DNA of 64,000 bases from assembly GCA_036172665.1 (NCBI GenBank), contig CM069870.1:56482212-56546211 (forward strand), read 5' to 3'. The notes beneath the pieces are model-generated. The model did no database searches, was not told the origin of the DNA, and saw only the letters and a program-made list of their open reading frames with translations. The position numbers and the translations under genes were made by a program. Below, one piece after another: positions 44,701 to 56,207 of this stretch (its first letter is position 1; each line of letters starts with the position of its first letter). The DNA is from Prosopocoilus inquinatus. Taxonomy: Eukaryota > Arthropoda > Insecta > Coleoptera > Lucanidae.

Positions 44701-45383
44701 TTAAGTTTTGGATATCTGTACTAGTTTCTGGCATATTCCTAACGAAAATGTTTGTAAAACATAAGCAAAATCTAAGTTTCTACGATACGCCAAGCCATGA
44801 TAAATTAAACGTATCGCTAAGGTTTTTTACGTCGGTGTATGTGTCAAGATTGACGCATCCGTAGAAAGATACGGAAAGTGGGAGGAGCTAAACGCATCAC
44901 AATACGCACACGTCGTAAGGATACGGATAAACAACTTTGTCCAAAGTGTCTAATATCGGCCAGGCCTTTGTTGTATTTTCTTTAATTTAATAGAAGAGAG
45001 CTGCCAAGCTGATGAAATGATAAAGTCTCTGCGAAACATACACATACTGGGTGATTCAAAAGCATTCTGAGAAGCAAAAGTATAAGGTTTGACATTTTTT
45101 TATGTTATTTATTTTTTATTAAAAGCCATAAACTAATTAGAACACCTTCATAAATTTATTAATCATTACGGAAACTGGATGTAGTAAATCGAATTCTGAA
45201 AGTATTCGAAATTTACACAAATAATTTTTAGTTAAGTAATATCTAGCTAAACTTACTTGAATTTTTGATATGAAGTGATTAATAAAAAATGAATTATAGC
45301 GAAAACTTTTTAAAATGGAAAACTCATTTCTTCCTGAAGTTCATTTTCTTATTCAAGTGCATAGTTTCGCATTAACTTAGAAG
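41709..45383. other. long AT-rich gene-free stretch with faint MITE traces
   Basis: A possible element lies between CAGGGTTTCTATAAATG (42212) and the tandem CACCCTGTA end at 42613. A second, more diverged pair (GACTCTTTGGGCAAG at 44508, reversed GACACTTTGGACAAAG at 44951) may bound another. Neither is certain. No coding gene is seen. Confidence 0.35.
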
Positions 45384-45564
45384 TCTTAGCAAAAGTGCTT
45401 GGTTATAAAAAGAATACAAAGAGACGCACTAACGATGTAATAAGAACGGTGTAATGTTCCACCTCACATTTGACAACATCTTTTTATGTATTGTATATTT
45501 AATTATATATTTAAACAAACGAAGAAATTTGAGTCGACTGCAAACTTTCATGTAAATTTTAACA
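45384..45564 (-). repeat. 3' LTR of the Copia element
   Basis: 181 bp. On the - strand it starts TGTTAAAATTTACATGAAAG, directly after a polypurine tract, and ends CACTTTTGCTAAGA. It is shorter and diverged from the 5' copy, which shows age. Confidence 0.75.
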
Positions 45565-46224
45565 CTTCCCCTCGACGAAAACAATGTTGCGGGATTCTAA
45601 TTAATCTGAGGAGTCCAACAAAATTGTCATGCTTAGGCTTCATTAGAGCTTTAGTCAATACGTCATCGGGTATTCTCTCTACATTCAAATGATTTAGGCT
45701 GATAACGCCTACATCAACGACCTCACGAAGTGGTATCATACATCTATATACTTTGTTCGAGAGTGAAAAACTGAGTTGGACGTAAGCATTTGGGCTCTAA
45801 AATTGTCGCTGAATAATCTGACAACGTCCGTGCTTATTCCAAGCTCCCGCAGAAGACGTCGAAGATGCACAGTTTCCTTGGAGGATCCACAGAGAGCCAT
45901 GTACTCGGCCTCCGTTGAGGATAAATCCACGGTCCTCTGTTTTCTCGAATCCCATGAGATACACCCTCCAACCATTATAACGGCATATCCTGTGAAAAAC
46001 CTTCGATCGTGGATGGATCCAGCCCAATCTGCGTTTGCAAAACCCTCGAAGTTGCCTTTGCCGCACCTGTAAGTGATGCCGATGTCCATCGTTCCCTTAA
46101 GATATCGCAAGGTCCGTTTTGCTGCGGTCCAATGTGTTTTCTCAAGACATTCATTAATTTGGCTAAGTAGGCTTGCGGGCTGTATCTGGACGAATTGGCA
46201 TAGAAAGATACAGCAATGCACCAA
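45548..46224 (-). pseudogene. Copia RNase H and C-terminal tail
   Basis: The frame 46224-45736 gives YLKGTMDIGITYR, GFANADWAGSIHDRRFFTGY (catalytic Asp), ISWDSRKQRTVDLSSTEAEYMAL (catalytic Glu) and SRTKYIDV. The frame 45739-45548 adds HLNVERIPDDVLTKAL, the standard Copia C-terminus, ending inside the LTR. The step between frames is a frameshift. Confidence 0.87.
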
Positions 46225-46607
46225 ACTAATTCTCGATACGGTGGCTTCGGATCATCGTCTTTTTTCCAGGGATTCCCTTTCGTTAACCTTGTACCGACAT
46301 CGAGAAGGGTCGATACCGGCTTGCAGTCTTGCATTCTGAACCGCTGGAAAATTTCATTAACGTTTCTCTGACAAACCTTAATACCTTCGCTGTCTTCCAA
46401 GAAGTCCATGCATGTTTTCAATTTTCCGATATCCTTCACGTCGAATCTTCTTTCAATATCCGTTCCAAAGCACTTCATTTGTTCAAGATCGCAGGGCATA
46501 ACTAAAATGTCGTCGACATATACGACTATGATCGTCAGGTCGTCGTTTTTGCCTTTAACGTAAACACACGAGTCTCCTTTTATCGAAGTTGTACCTAAAT
46601 CGCGCAA
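45975..46607 (-). pseudogene. Copia reverse transcriptase catalytic fragment
   Basis: The 210-codon frame has DSCVYVKGKNDDLTIIVVYVDDILV with the YVDD box intact, then FDVKDIGKLKTCMDFLEDSEG (the Copia F-x-M-K-D-L-G-x-(L)-x-x-x-L-G-x-x region, degraded). The LYGLKQS segment that should precede it is missing, replaced by the 46615-46737 insert. Confidence 0.85.
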
Positions 46608-46614
46608 TTCTTTA

Positions 46615-46737
46615 TGTTACCGTTTGTGCTAGGCGCGACCCCCCTGTATAAGACAATAAAGAGCATTTTTCATTCAGCAGACTTGGTTTCCGACTACTGT
46701 ACTATCGACTGCAGCCTACGCTCTGCGCGTGATGTCA
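46615..46737 (+). mobile_element. possible solo-LTR insert in the Copia RT gene
   Basis: A 123-bp GC-richer block from TGTTACCGTTTG to GTGATGTCA has TG...CA ends and an internal TATAAGACAATAAA, like a small LTR with a poly(A) signal. It interrupts the RT exactly where the conserved SLYGLKQ segment is missing. No target duplication is visible, so a deletion-associated insertion is as likely. Confidence 0.35.
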
Positions 46738-46767
46738 TATCCGAATTTTCTTTATAATTATTGTCTA

Positions 46768-47097
46768 TTAGATTTGGCACCTCCATGAAAATTTCCTCCT
46801 CCAATGTACCATTACAAGGTACGCTGTCATGACATCATATTGTCTTATTGACATTTTTCCATGTGCAGCAACCGCCAGTGCCAACCGGATCGAACTCAGT
46901 CTAGCCACCGGAGTATAAATTTCATGAAAATCTCTGCTCAGTTGTTGTGAAAATCCTCTAACGACGGCTCTCGCTTTTCGCTTTTGCAGAACCTCGTTGG
47001 TACCATACTTATTACGAAGTATAAAGCGACTGCCAACGATGGTTCGTCCTCCGGACCGAATATAATTTTTCAGTATCGCCCCGATCTCGTTCGCCAT
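46768..47097 (-). pseudogene. Copia reverse transcriptase N-terminal fragment
   Basis: The 109-codon frame contains VGSRFILRNKYGTNEVLQKRKARAVVRGF, then YTPVARLSSIRLALAVAA and QYDVMTAYL, matching the K-x-R-L-V-A-x-G and D-V-x-T-A-(F/Y)-L motifs of Copia RT. The first catalytic Asp is present. The frame then breaks. Confidence 0.85.
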
Positions 47098-47865
47098 GGC
47101 CTAAATCCACTCTTCCGACTGCGGTACTATTACTGCCTGACGAAGAGGCACTTCAAAAAGAGAGGCAATGTCAACCTGTTCCTCGTAGTTTTTGTTTTCA
47201 ATAGTCTGGTATAACTTTCGAGGTCTCCCTGGTTGTCCAGATTTTTCAGTCTTCCTCGACCGTGATTTTCTGTTAACTTGAGAGAAAGCGCCTCCGATTC
47301 CCTAGTCTCATATGACGGAGAAAACTGCTGTAGGAGAGCTCCGCCTTCGATCTCATCCTCTTCGGCAGTTGTCTCTTGCATATGAGTCTCTGTTTTATTT
47401 TGACAATTTACTGGAATCTCAAAGGAAAAATCGTTCAGATTGCTGAACTTCTGTCATCGGCCGATTCTATCTCTCCTCGAGGATCATGCTCTTCAGAATA
47501 AAAGTCGCCGAGGTTACTGTTTGATTTGATTGACACCCTCTTCAAGAATTTAACGTCTCTCGATACACGTATGTTCCCCTCGCTTGGTACCTAGATTTTC
47601 TAGCCTTTTGATTTTCCATTTTATCCAATGAATATACTTTTCTTCGAACGTCGGGCTGTTTACTTTTATTTGGAGTTTGATCTAAAAAGTACATTTCGCT
47701 ACCAAACTGCTTGAGGCTTCCCGTGTCAAAATTATTAAGGAGTTTTATCATGCAATTTGATTGTAACAAGAAAAGAAAAACATCTATAAGTTTCCATCAA
47801 GTTCCAATTTCGCCTCACCTCAGTACCGTTTTGCCGGCGCCGTGAGGCGGCGTGTTATGCCCAAA

Positions 47866-48291
47866 TCATTTATTGACATACTCAGACTCATTTTCCGATT
47901 GAATGCACTTGATTCTCTTTCCCGTTTGGGGCTCTAGAGAGTTCTGGAAGTGTTTAAATTTTTCAAAAACTTGATCCTTGCGATTTATGAATCTCAGTTC
48001 ACACCAGCCAGAGTAGTCGTCAATGAAAGTGACAAAATAACGACTTTTGCCGTGAGAAGCAACCCGCATGGGTCCGTATATATCCGAATGAATAAGGCTT
48101 CCTGATTGTGACTGCTTTTTCGAAGTTTTGGGAAACGGAGTATTCGTCATTTTCCCTTGAATGCATATTTCATAGTTGAAGCCCTTCTCAATGTGATCAA
48201 TATGTGTGCCCTGAATTGCAATCTGTGAATTCGTCTTTAATCTATGGCATATTGAGGAAGAATAATTACAGGACCGGCCCCTTTGACTCAC
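47866..48291 (-). pseudogene. Copia integrase core fragment
   Basis: The 141-codon frame has GKMTNTPFPK, LIHSDIYGPM with the first catalytic Asp, YFVTFIDDYSGWCELRFI, and KCIQSENESEYVNK, where the second catalytic Asp of the usual S/RSDNGGEY is changed (SENESEY). The HHCC finger is incomplete. Inactive. Confidence 0.85.
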
Positions 48292-48299
48292 TCTCCTCC

Positions 48300-48560
48300 G
48301 ACTTCGTCCAAATTTCCCGTGCAGTTTTGTTGCCTTTTACCAGCTTGATCACAGATGTACTCATAGCTAAGACAATATCTGATTGCGCTTTCAAATCTCC
48401 TTGGATTCACTGAGCAATTTCTTATAAATTATTCCCGCCATCTTCGGGCTTCACTCGTAACCCGCTAACGTAGTTCCATGCGTCATTCTTGATCAAAATG
48501 GCACGTACCTGGATTTTCAATGTATCGAAATTTTCTTTATTTAATTGTTCAATACGTCCG
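48300..48560 (-). pseudogene. Copia Gag N-terminal remnant
   Basis: Frames here read EQLNKENFDTLKIQVRAILIKNDAW and YVSGLRVKPED, then DIVLAMSTSVIKLVKGNKTAREIW. This is the start of a Copia Gag (L-x-x-x-N-(F/Y)-x-x-W/L, then a W-x-x-V-x-G pattern). The zinc knuckle and protease that should follow are missing, so the next recognisable part is the integrase. Confidence 0.55.
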
Positions 48561-48744
48561 ACGCTACTGGTCGTACTCATCGTTATCACGCACTTTATAA
48601 GTCTGTCCCAAAACTGGCACTAATTTTGAAACTTCAATACGACCACGTGAGTATGTACTGTCTCACCTTTAGCTTTAGCATGTTCTTTATCAGTCTGTCC
48701 CTGGCAGTAATCTTGAAATTTCAAAATACGACCGCGTGTGTATG

Positions 48745-48759
48745 CATGGGCCCATAACC
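48745..48759 (-). other. Copia PBS complementary to an internal part of initiator tRNA-Met
   Basis: The - strand reads GGTTATGGGCCCATG right after the LTR. Drosophila copia primes from the half-molecule of initiator tRNA-Met and has the same GGTTATGGGCCCA core. This is seen sequence plus known biology of copia. Confidence 0.7.
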
Positions 48760-48977
48760 TCTCAGCAGAAGTGCTTGGTTATAAAAAGAATACAAAGAGA
48801 CGCACTAACGATGTATTAAGAATATTTCACCTCAAATACATACATTTAACATTTCTTTTATGTATTGTACATTTAAACAAGTGAAGAACACACTACCATC
48901 GTTGATATGACGACGAGTGCGTATGACTATAATGTCGATGCTTGAGTCGCCTGCAAGCATTCATGTAAATTTTAACA
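48760..48977 (-). repeat. 5' LTR of the Copia element
   Basis: 218 bp. On the - strand it starts TGTTAAAATTTACATGAATG and ends ACTTCTGCTGAGA, with the PBS following at once. It has about 37 bases not present in the 3' copy. Confidence 0.75.
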
Positions 48978-51390
48978 AGAATCCTTCCTCAAAGCTTGAT
49001 TATGTATTTTCCCCGATAAGATGTAGATTCTTAAGAGAGTTTCCCTCTTCTTATTTATACGAATTTATGCATGCTCTGGAAGAAAATTCTGCAAATATGT
49101 TTCGGTACAAACGGGAAGTAAAATTTTATGTTTTTCAGTTCTTTGCAGTGAATGTAATAAAACTTTGTGATTCACAAATTTTATTTTGTTATTACATAGA
49201 GAGTACGTCAACTTTGGAGAACAGCTCAGCTAATAATAGCCCATTTTATGAGGAAAGAATATTAAAGTGATACCAATAAAATAAAATGCCTGGGAGGACA
49301 CTTCTCGCAAATAAAAAATTACGACATAATTCCGGATATTCGCAAGATAGAACACGTCTATCGACCTGGATGACACATAAATCGACCTTTTCAAATTTAC
49401 AGGCGGTGTCTAAAATGACCTTAACCAAACTCTATTGATTAATGTTTATTGGGGAAAAATGTCAAATTTTACTTTAAAGAATTAATTCGTTTTTTAATCT
49501 GTTTTTTTTTAATTTGTTAAGTGTATCTGCATTTTATTTATTAATTTGTAACATTTACTGAGCAAAAACCTAATTTTTGAAAACGCTCTGTCAAGCAATT
49601 CACCTGAAATAAATAATTAATGAGTTTTGTTCAAGTTACAGTTTAATTACATGTAAATCAATTTATTAAAATTTTTTGCTTTCCATTTAGGTGTAATGAC
49701 AGGAAAATTATAGCCTAGTCATTTTATTCATAAATCGTTAGTAAATCAATCATATGTGGTGAAATCCATTTGGACAAGCAAAGGCAGTTTAAAAAGCTTT
49801 TCAACGAACATGACCGGTCACGTTTGTTATCATCAACGCAATCACCGGAAATTAGGAGCGATTTATTCCCAGTTTCCAACACTGATTGCATTATTCAGTA
49901 AAATCTCACCCCTCGCATCCGCAACAACCCGAATTTGCAAGTTCTTTTTGCACGTTACCGGCGATGAAATTCCAAGCCACCGCTGCTCAAACTGAAACAA
50001 TGAACTTTATTACGTGGCGTAATTTGCATAAATTTTACATTAATTACCTTTTTTTGGTTCCTCAGGGTACGCGTCCGGCTTCAATTCGCATTGCCAATTA
50101 GTTAATTAATAGAGCGAAAAACACGTGTCTGCCGGAGGGGTTAAATTAATGTTGTTTTTGGCACATTATTTTGAAAGGACATCTTTGGGTTGTTCAAGAG
50201 AAATGTTGCAAAAACGAATTGGGGGAAAACCAAAACGTTAGTCCTCTTTGACGTGTTCCCCGTGTTTCAGTTATACCTCGTTTATTTTAAAAGACAGGTA
50301 ATTTGCAAATACAAGTTAAAGTTATTATCATATATCGCTACGCCTTGTTATAGTACGTAGTTATTTAACAACATGAAAAGACGTAATTAGTCATCGTCAC
50401 AGTGAGCGTGTTATAATTTCATAGACGCATTTGTAACATTGTATGTAAGTTAGTATTTATGTATTCATGACTCTAAAGATAAGAAAAATGCAGAAATACA
50501 TCATCGCAGTTATGACAGAGAACTGAAAACATTAATGCATATCGTGCTTTATCAACTTTATTTTTCTGTAGCCAGCTACTAAATTTGTTTGTAAAGCTTC
50601 ATAAAATAAAAAAAGGAAAATTTAATGGAATTAGTTTAATTCACTTGAGAATAAATAAATTTAAAATTCATGAAAAAACTTTTACCATGAAATATGACTT
50701 AACTCAAAAGTATATGCTTATAAATAATACTACTGTAATAAACAAAATTAAATGTAAACTTTTGTTATTTTCTGAATAATTTTGAAGATGAAATGGAAGT
50801 TTGGTTTTGTCTAATCAGTTATAAATAGAAAAAAATAAATAAATAAGTATTAATCGCAAAAGACGACTCTTGTTTACAATTATTAATTAATTTTTTCATG
50901 AACAAGCAAACATTTTCGAATAACTGATTTTTTAGTCCGTTTTATATCTAATTCGCATAACTGTGGCCTGTTTTGACATCTAACTGACCTGTGCAAAGAT
51001 GCAGTTCAAACTTACTCCGCGTAACGCTAGTTTTGTCACTATTTAATAAATAGTATTAATAAACTTTAAGTAGGCACTCTTGCTTTATTTGGCAAAGAAA
51101 TTAAAGTAATTAAATAAATAACTTTCATAAGATTTTTAACAAATTTATAGCTATGAGCGAAGAAAGAAATTTCTAAAACAAATTTGATCTAAAGATCCAA
51201 TTCTCAACCGTTAGGGATATGTAGCTGTTTGAAGTTGGTATGTAAATATCTAAAGTGCGTTTACCCTTACATATAAAACAACTGGCAATCATTAAACCTG
51301 TCTGAATGACTAAAACAAGACATTGTTTAGTGCTTAGAAGATTTTGAAGATATTCTGATTTTGAAAGTATTATTACAGCCGTGACGGGCA
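48978..51390. other. gene-free stretch with a GC-richer, homeodomain-site island
   Basis: No gene is recognised. Around 49810-50150 the sequence is less AT-rich and has TTACGTGGCGTAATTTGCAT (a POU-type octamer ATTTGCAT at 50022-50029) next to TTACATTAATTACC and AATTAGTTAATTAAT words, the usual look of insect developmental enhancers. This is inference only. Confidence 0.35.
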
Positions 51391-51696
51391 AGTAGATCTA
51401 TTTTTAGTTACTGACACGCCACCCTGCGTCACAGAACGTTACCGAAGCTTCGCGTTAATTCTAGTAAGTTCGAGCAAAACAGGGATGTACTATAAAAGTC
51501 GTAACGGTCCGACATGAATTTAGTTATTGAGTTAGCAAGCCAAGGGTTCGTACCTCGAATAAATAGAAAGTACGTTTTATCATTTGATAGACAAGCTCAT
51601 TACTATTGTGTTGTTAATTGTGTAAAGCGACTGCTTGTAATTAAAGTATTCTGAAATGTAACGACTATAACTCGTGAACCCCCCAAATTCGTAACA
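51391..51696 (+). repeat. probable solo LTR
   Basis: The block runs from about TGACACGCC (51412; possibly from TGACGGGCAAG at 51382) to AAATTCGTAACA at 51696. It has a CTATAAAAG TATA box (51490) and a GAATAAATA poly(A) signal (51558) in the right order for U3-R-U5. The GTAACA end matches the 3' end of the Gypsy LTR near base 5269. No internal region adjoins, and the left end is uncertain. Confidence 0.5.
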
Positions 51697-51844
51697 GTAT
51701 TCTTAATAATCACATCCTTGATACTTCTTTACAAGTTTCGTAATGGAGGTGCTCTTACTGCTTGTTAAGAATACCATAAATGATCGCAGATGATCACTTC
51801 TGAAATGTTTACTACATTATTACTATTACATTTCAGACAACTGC

Positions 51845-51987
51845 ACCGGTTGATCATTTTCAATCCGAAACAAAGGAGGTTAGTATAATGATATTTTGGA
51901 TTTTTTTAAGATAATCTTAATTAAAACTTATTATCAAAGGTGGTTATGTCAACCTCCGGTGTTCCGGATTGAAAATGATCACCTGGT
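51845..51987. mobile_element. small foldback MITE
   Basis: ACCGGTTGATCATTTTCAATCCG at 51845 is reversed as CGGATTGAAAATGATCACCTGG ending at 51986, with GGAGGTT/CAACCTCC just inside. It is 143 bp and non-coding. Confidence 0.7.
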
Positions 51988-54620
51988 ATATTTGTAACCA
52001 TTGAAAATCTGACGTTCTTAAATGAACTGTTCTATTCAAGTTTCCGAATACTATATGATTTCATAAATTTTAGATAAAGGGAGGCTTTGGAAAGCAAAAG
52101 GTATAGTGCGAAATACCTCTATAAATAAAAATTTACTGTAGAATTTCCATTAACTTCTTTAGTTCTGATTGTAGGTTTGCCACTTCCTCTTTCTCTGTCC
52201 ATACTATCATCCTTTATGACTAAATTTAAATGTACTTTTGCTTTTCATGGCCAACCTTCATCTAAAATTTAAAAAATCATATGGTACTACCACCTCCTGA
52301 AATATTAATAGTTGGTCCCGAAACACCACGTATAATTTTGTTAATATATGTATATGTACAGAATGTAAACTCAGCTGTATCAAATGTAATGAAAATTAAA
52401 AAAAAAATACTAAACTTAAACAAAAATTATTATATTACTATATCGAAAGCAAAATATTTTAGTCCATAGGTTTATAGGAATTTCTTTCCTTAAAATAAAT
52501 TCAGGAATCGCCCTTTCAAATTTATTGCAATCATTAAGTTACTCCCTATGTAATAGTAATAAAAGGCATTAGTGAAAATTTTGCAATCCTGCGACTTAGT
52601 TACGCCTCTGTAGCTGTTTCTATAATTTTTTTTAACTTTCTATTTATCTTTGATGATTCATGAATTCGAAACAGTTACGGACCTGAACATATACGGATCC
52701 ATTGCATAATCGAACCCATCCACAAATATGGTCGACACACTTCTATTTAGTAGATGATCTCGAGGTAGCTCTCATCTTCTATACTAATTTGTTTAAGTTT
52801 TGCTATATTCTGAAACAATTCGTGTAACAGGAAACGCACTAAAAAAATAAAGACAGAACTGTAATTGGTGATTCCCATTTGTCCTAAAGAAATTCGAAGT
52901 ATTCTGCGCGATTAGCGATGATTATTCCGTGAATTAAGAACACATAACACAGATGCAGTTCGTAAAGGAAAGGCATTTTTCAGAATTTTACGCATACAGT
53001 ATTAATTGTAGCATGTACTGAAATCGATCGTTTCTCGTAATCTCTAAATGGAATAGGCCCCAAATTACCATTTCACAATTTATGTTTCATATCTTTATCA
53101 TAGCTATGAACAGTATTTATTTATCAAGATAATTTGAAACTATACATGATAATAATTGAATCATGAATACAGAAATTCAGGCACCAATGTACGTTTAAGT
53201 TTTATTTTAGTTTATTTATCGATTAAGCACTTTTCTTGCTAGGATCACCGACACGACTGCAACGACGTCAAATTGAGTTTAAGGATGTCGTTGATTCAAT
53301 TACGGGCATCAAACGCGATTAGCAATTATAATCCGGTAGTTCCGTGGCGCTAACCGCGAATTCTAAACGCCTTCGACGACCGAATAATACACGAATTTGT
53401 TACCCCCAGGCGTTTATGGTCGATTTTACGGCGATGACATTCTCAACGGGGCTTATAGATGACCCTTCATCGTCTAAATGACGTCGAGCCGGAATTTATA
53501 GCTCGCTAAATCTAAAGAAAGTGTAAATGTTTGAACTAGTGGTGCGGACTATGTCTTCTCTTCTTGTTAACTTTACAAGGGCAAAAAAATGAATGCCTTT
53601 ACGTACAGTTTGTAGAGAAAATTAATTATGAGGTCGTAGCTTGGTTCTTGGCATAACAAATTTAGTAGGCTAAACGACTGCCAAGCCATAGCTTGAATTT
53701 TGGCATAAGGTAAGTTTGTATAATTTTAAACATCATTTGTAAGTTAAACCTTCATAAAGTTATAGGATGACGTGTCGGGGGAAATCTTCACAATTTTTAA
53801 TTTCATTTCATAGACTTTGTGAATGCCCTAGTATGCAAGAATGTATTTGTAAATTCCAATTAATTAAAAAATAATGTTTAATTGAAGAGAAAATCTAGAT
53901 GGCAAGAAAGTTCACTATAAAAAAAATGTTAGTAAACTATAAACTTTAAATTTAAGTACACTTTTTAAATAGAGGTAAAAGATATAGGAACGTTTGCTGA
54001 CAGAAAGGATTAAAAAAAGAAAAAATTGTAGGTAATTGTTAAAGCTTGGACATTCCTAGGATATCTGGTAAAAATCAGTATAACGATAAACAAACCAGCG
54101 GCGAAGATTTTAACGCCACCGCTGAACAGTGGAGTACGCCAGTACGCCAGAGACACACTTTCATCCTCGCGCTCATTGTATCAGAAGCAATTGTTTGATG
54201 TAAATTACGTGTGTAACATAATTGTCTTTGTAATTTATAATTTCAAATTAATAACTATGAAAACATTATAATTCTTTAATGTGACTTATAAAAAGACTAG
54301 CATAATACACGTAATTCGTATCAATTATAGCGCCGTCACAGCAAAAAGAATGCGTGTTTGTTTGGTAATCTTTCGGTTATATAAACAAGTTTTTATATCC
54401 AGTCGACCAGAACTGCAGTGGTTATTGCAGGACTTCTCGAGCTTCGACTAGTTTATTCTTTTGTTTTTAGAGGGCAGACGAGACCTTTCGCTTAAAATAC
54501 GTCTAGGTCTGCAGTCATAAAATAGAAAAAGTATTTGTTAACAATAAGTACTAAGAAAAATATCAAAGGTCGTTGAAAAGCAACTTATATTTACAAAATG
54601 GGTGACTTTGATCTTTTATA
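51988..54620. other. gene-free stretch with a GC-richer island at 53240-53530
   Basis: Most is AT-rich without recognised content. The island has evenly spread CG dinucleotides and no long frame. It may be conserved non-coding DNA or an unrecognised old element. Confidence 0.35.
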
Positions 54621-56207
54621 TACACTGTGTCCACATTTCGATGCTCACCATTGGCATCTCGGTTATTAGAAGACATACAGCAACGGTTAAATGGGGAATC
54701 TTTTGCAGAATTCAATGCTCGCAACAAATCTCATTTCAAATTCACCATAACTTTTTTAAATTTTAAGATAATTTAAGAAAACCAACATTTTACGATTTCT
54801 ATATTCCTCAATAACTCGATAACACCTGATGTGACCTCTTCTAAACTTTTACATTGTTCAGACACTTTTTTAAGACAGAGTTTTTGCAAACAGAAACCTC
54901 CGATTGTCATTTGTTTTCAAGTTATTAGGGCTAACTTTTGTTTTTCATATGGCACCCATATTAGGTTTTTGCTTAGTTAGGTGGTCTTTAAAAAGAGCTT
55001 TTCAAGGATGTATGACATACCCGAAAATGTTTATTTTTAGGGAAGATATTAACAAAAACATAAATTAATCCCTTATGAAATTAGTAGGCAATGAAATTAA
55101 ACACTTAATACTGTAAAATAACGAAACGATATTGACGTAACAGATGTTTGGAACTACTAACAAACGAAAAATACCTGCTTGGAAACAAATTATTAATCCT
55201 GACGACATACCGCAAACCATCAGGTTCCAGCAGGATAGTTACCACTCGTGACGTACACTTTTTGAGAGAAAACTTTAATTAGAGTGCTTTCAAAAAATGG
55301 ACCAGTACAATGGTTTGCAAGATCACTCGACCTTACCCCCTCGACTCTCATTTATCGGGTACCACTAAAAACGAAGTATTTAATTTTGCCCCGCCACTGA
55401 AGATGAAGTATTTAATTTTGCACCGCTACTAAAAACGAAGAATTTAATTTTGCACCGCCAGAAGCTCAGGGAATTTTAGAACAAAGAATGCTGGATGTGC
55501 TAAGATTATTAAACGAAAACACACTTTGTAGTGCCTGAATCTCTGTTAGAATAAGGTGTCAAAAGTGTGTGGAACAGAATGGTTTGTCATATTGAACAGT
55601 TTCTTTAAATCGACCTCCCTTTTAGTACGCGTTCTTTATTTTTTTTCTTTTATGACTTTTATTATCATTTCGTTATTATACAGCATATTTAGCATATCTT
55701 TAAGCTTTTTCGTTGGTGTTTAATTCCATAGCCTACTAATTTCATAAGGGATTAGTTTATGTTTTTGTTAGTATCTCCTCTAAAAATACAAATTTTTCGG
55801 GTATGTCATACATCGTTGAAAAGCTCCTTTTATAGACCATCTAACTAAGCAAAAACCTAATATGGATGCCATACGAAAAACAAAAGTTAGTCCTAATATC
55901 TTGAAAACAAATGACAATCGGAGGTTTCTGTTTGCATCAAAACTCTGTCTTAAAAAAGTGTCTGGTGTCTGAACAATGTAAAAGTTTAGAAAAGGTCACA
56001 TCAGGTGTTATCGAGTTATTGAGGAATATTAAAATCGTGAAATTTTGGTTTTCTTAAATTATCTTAAAATTTAAAAAAGTTATGGTGAATTTGAAATGAG
56101 ATTTGTTGCGAGCATTGAATTCCGCTAAACATTCCCCATTTAACCGTTGCTCTATGTCTTCTAATAACCGAGATGCCAATGGTGAGCATCGAAATGTGGA
56201 AAGCGTA
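54621..56207. mobile_element. DNA transposon with nearly 500-bp inverted repeats and relic transposase
   Basis: The arm from 54621 (CACTGTGTCCACATTTCGATG) to about 55110 (GAAATTAGTAGGC) is mirrored by 55720-56207 at high identity, with TA at both borders. The centre keeps pieces of a Tc1/mariner (IS630-type) transposase C-terminus on the + strand: FQQDS, then ITRPYPLDSHLSG in place of ARSPDLTPLDFFLWG, and ILEQRMLDVLRLLNENTL with CQKCVEQNG. It is no longer functional. Confidence 0.7.
55362..55460 (+). repeat. 32-bp triplicate repeat inside the relic transposase
   Basis: Three head-to-tail copies of (C/T)ACTxAAxAxGAAGxATTTAATTTTGC-C-CCGC occur. They follow the FLWG-like segment of the transposase relic and look like local slippage duplications. 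Confidence 0.7.

Larger units (their letters stand above)
45384..48977 (-). mobile_element. decayed Copia (Ty1) LTR retrotransposon
   Basis: Direct repeats 45384-45564 (3' LTR) and 48760-48977 (5' LTR) share long identical runs such as GAATACAAAGAGACGCACTA. In - strand order there is a PBS, a short gag remnant, an integrase core, RT, RNase H and a C-terminal tail, then the purine run GAGGGGAAG next to the 3' LTR. The integrase-before-RT order defines Copia. The flanking pentamers AGAAG and AGAAT agree at 4 of 5 bases, an aged target duplication. Most of gag and the protease are deleted and pol is shattered. Confidence 0.9.

Noticed and set aside
45009..45045. Possible hammerhead (CTGATGA ... 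GCGAAACAT)
   Set aside because: No complementary stem II and no stem I partner.
48917..49270. 117-codon + strand open frame
   Set aside because: It begins inside the Copia 5' LTR and crosses its border, has no known motifs, and looks like chance in AT-rich DNA.
51541..51556. GGTTCGTACC resembling a tRNA B box
   Set aside because: No A box or cloverleaf partner; it lies inside the probable solo LTR.
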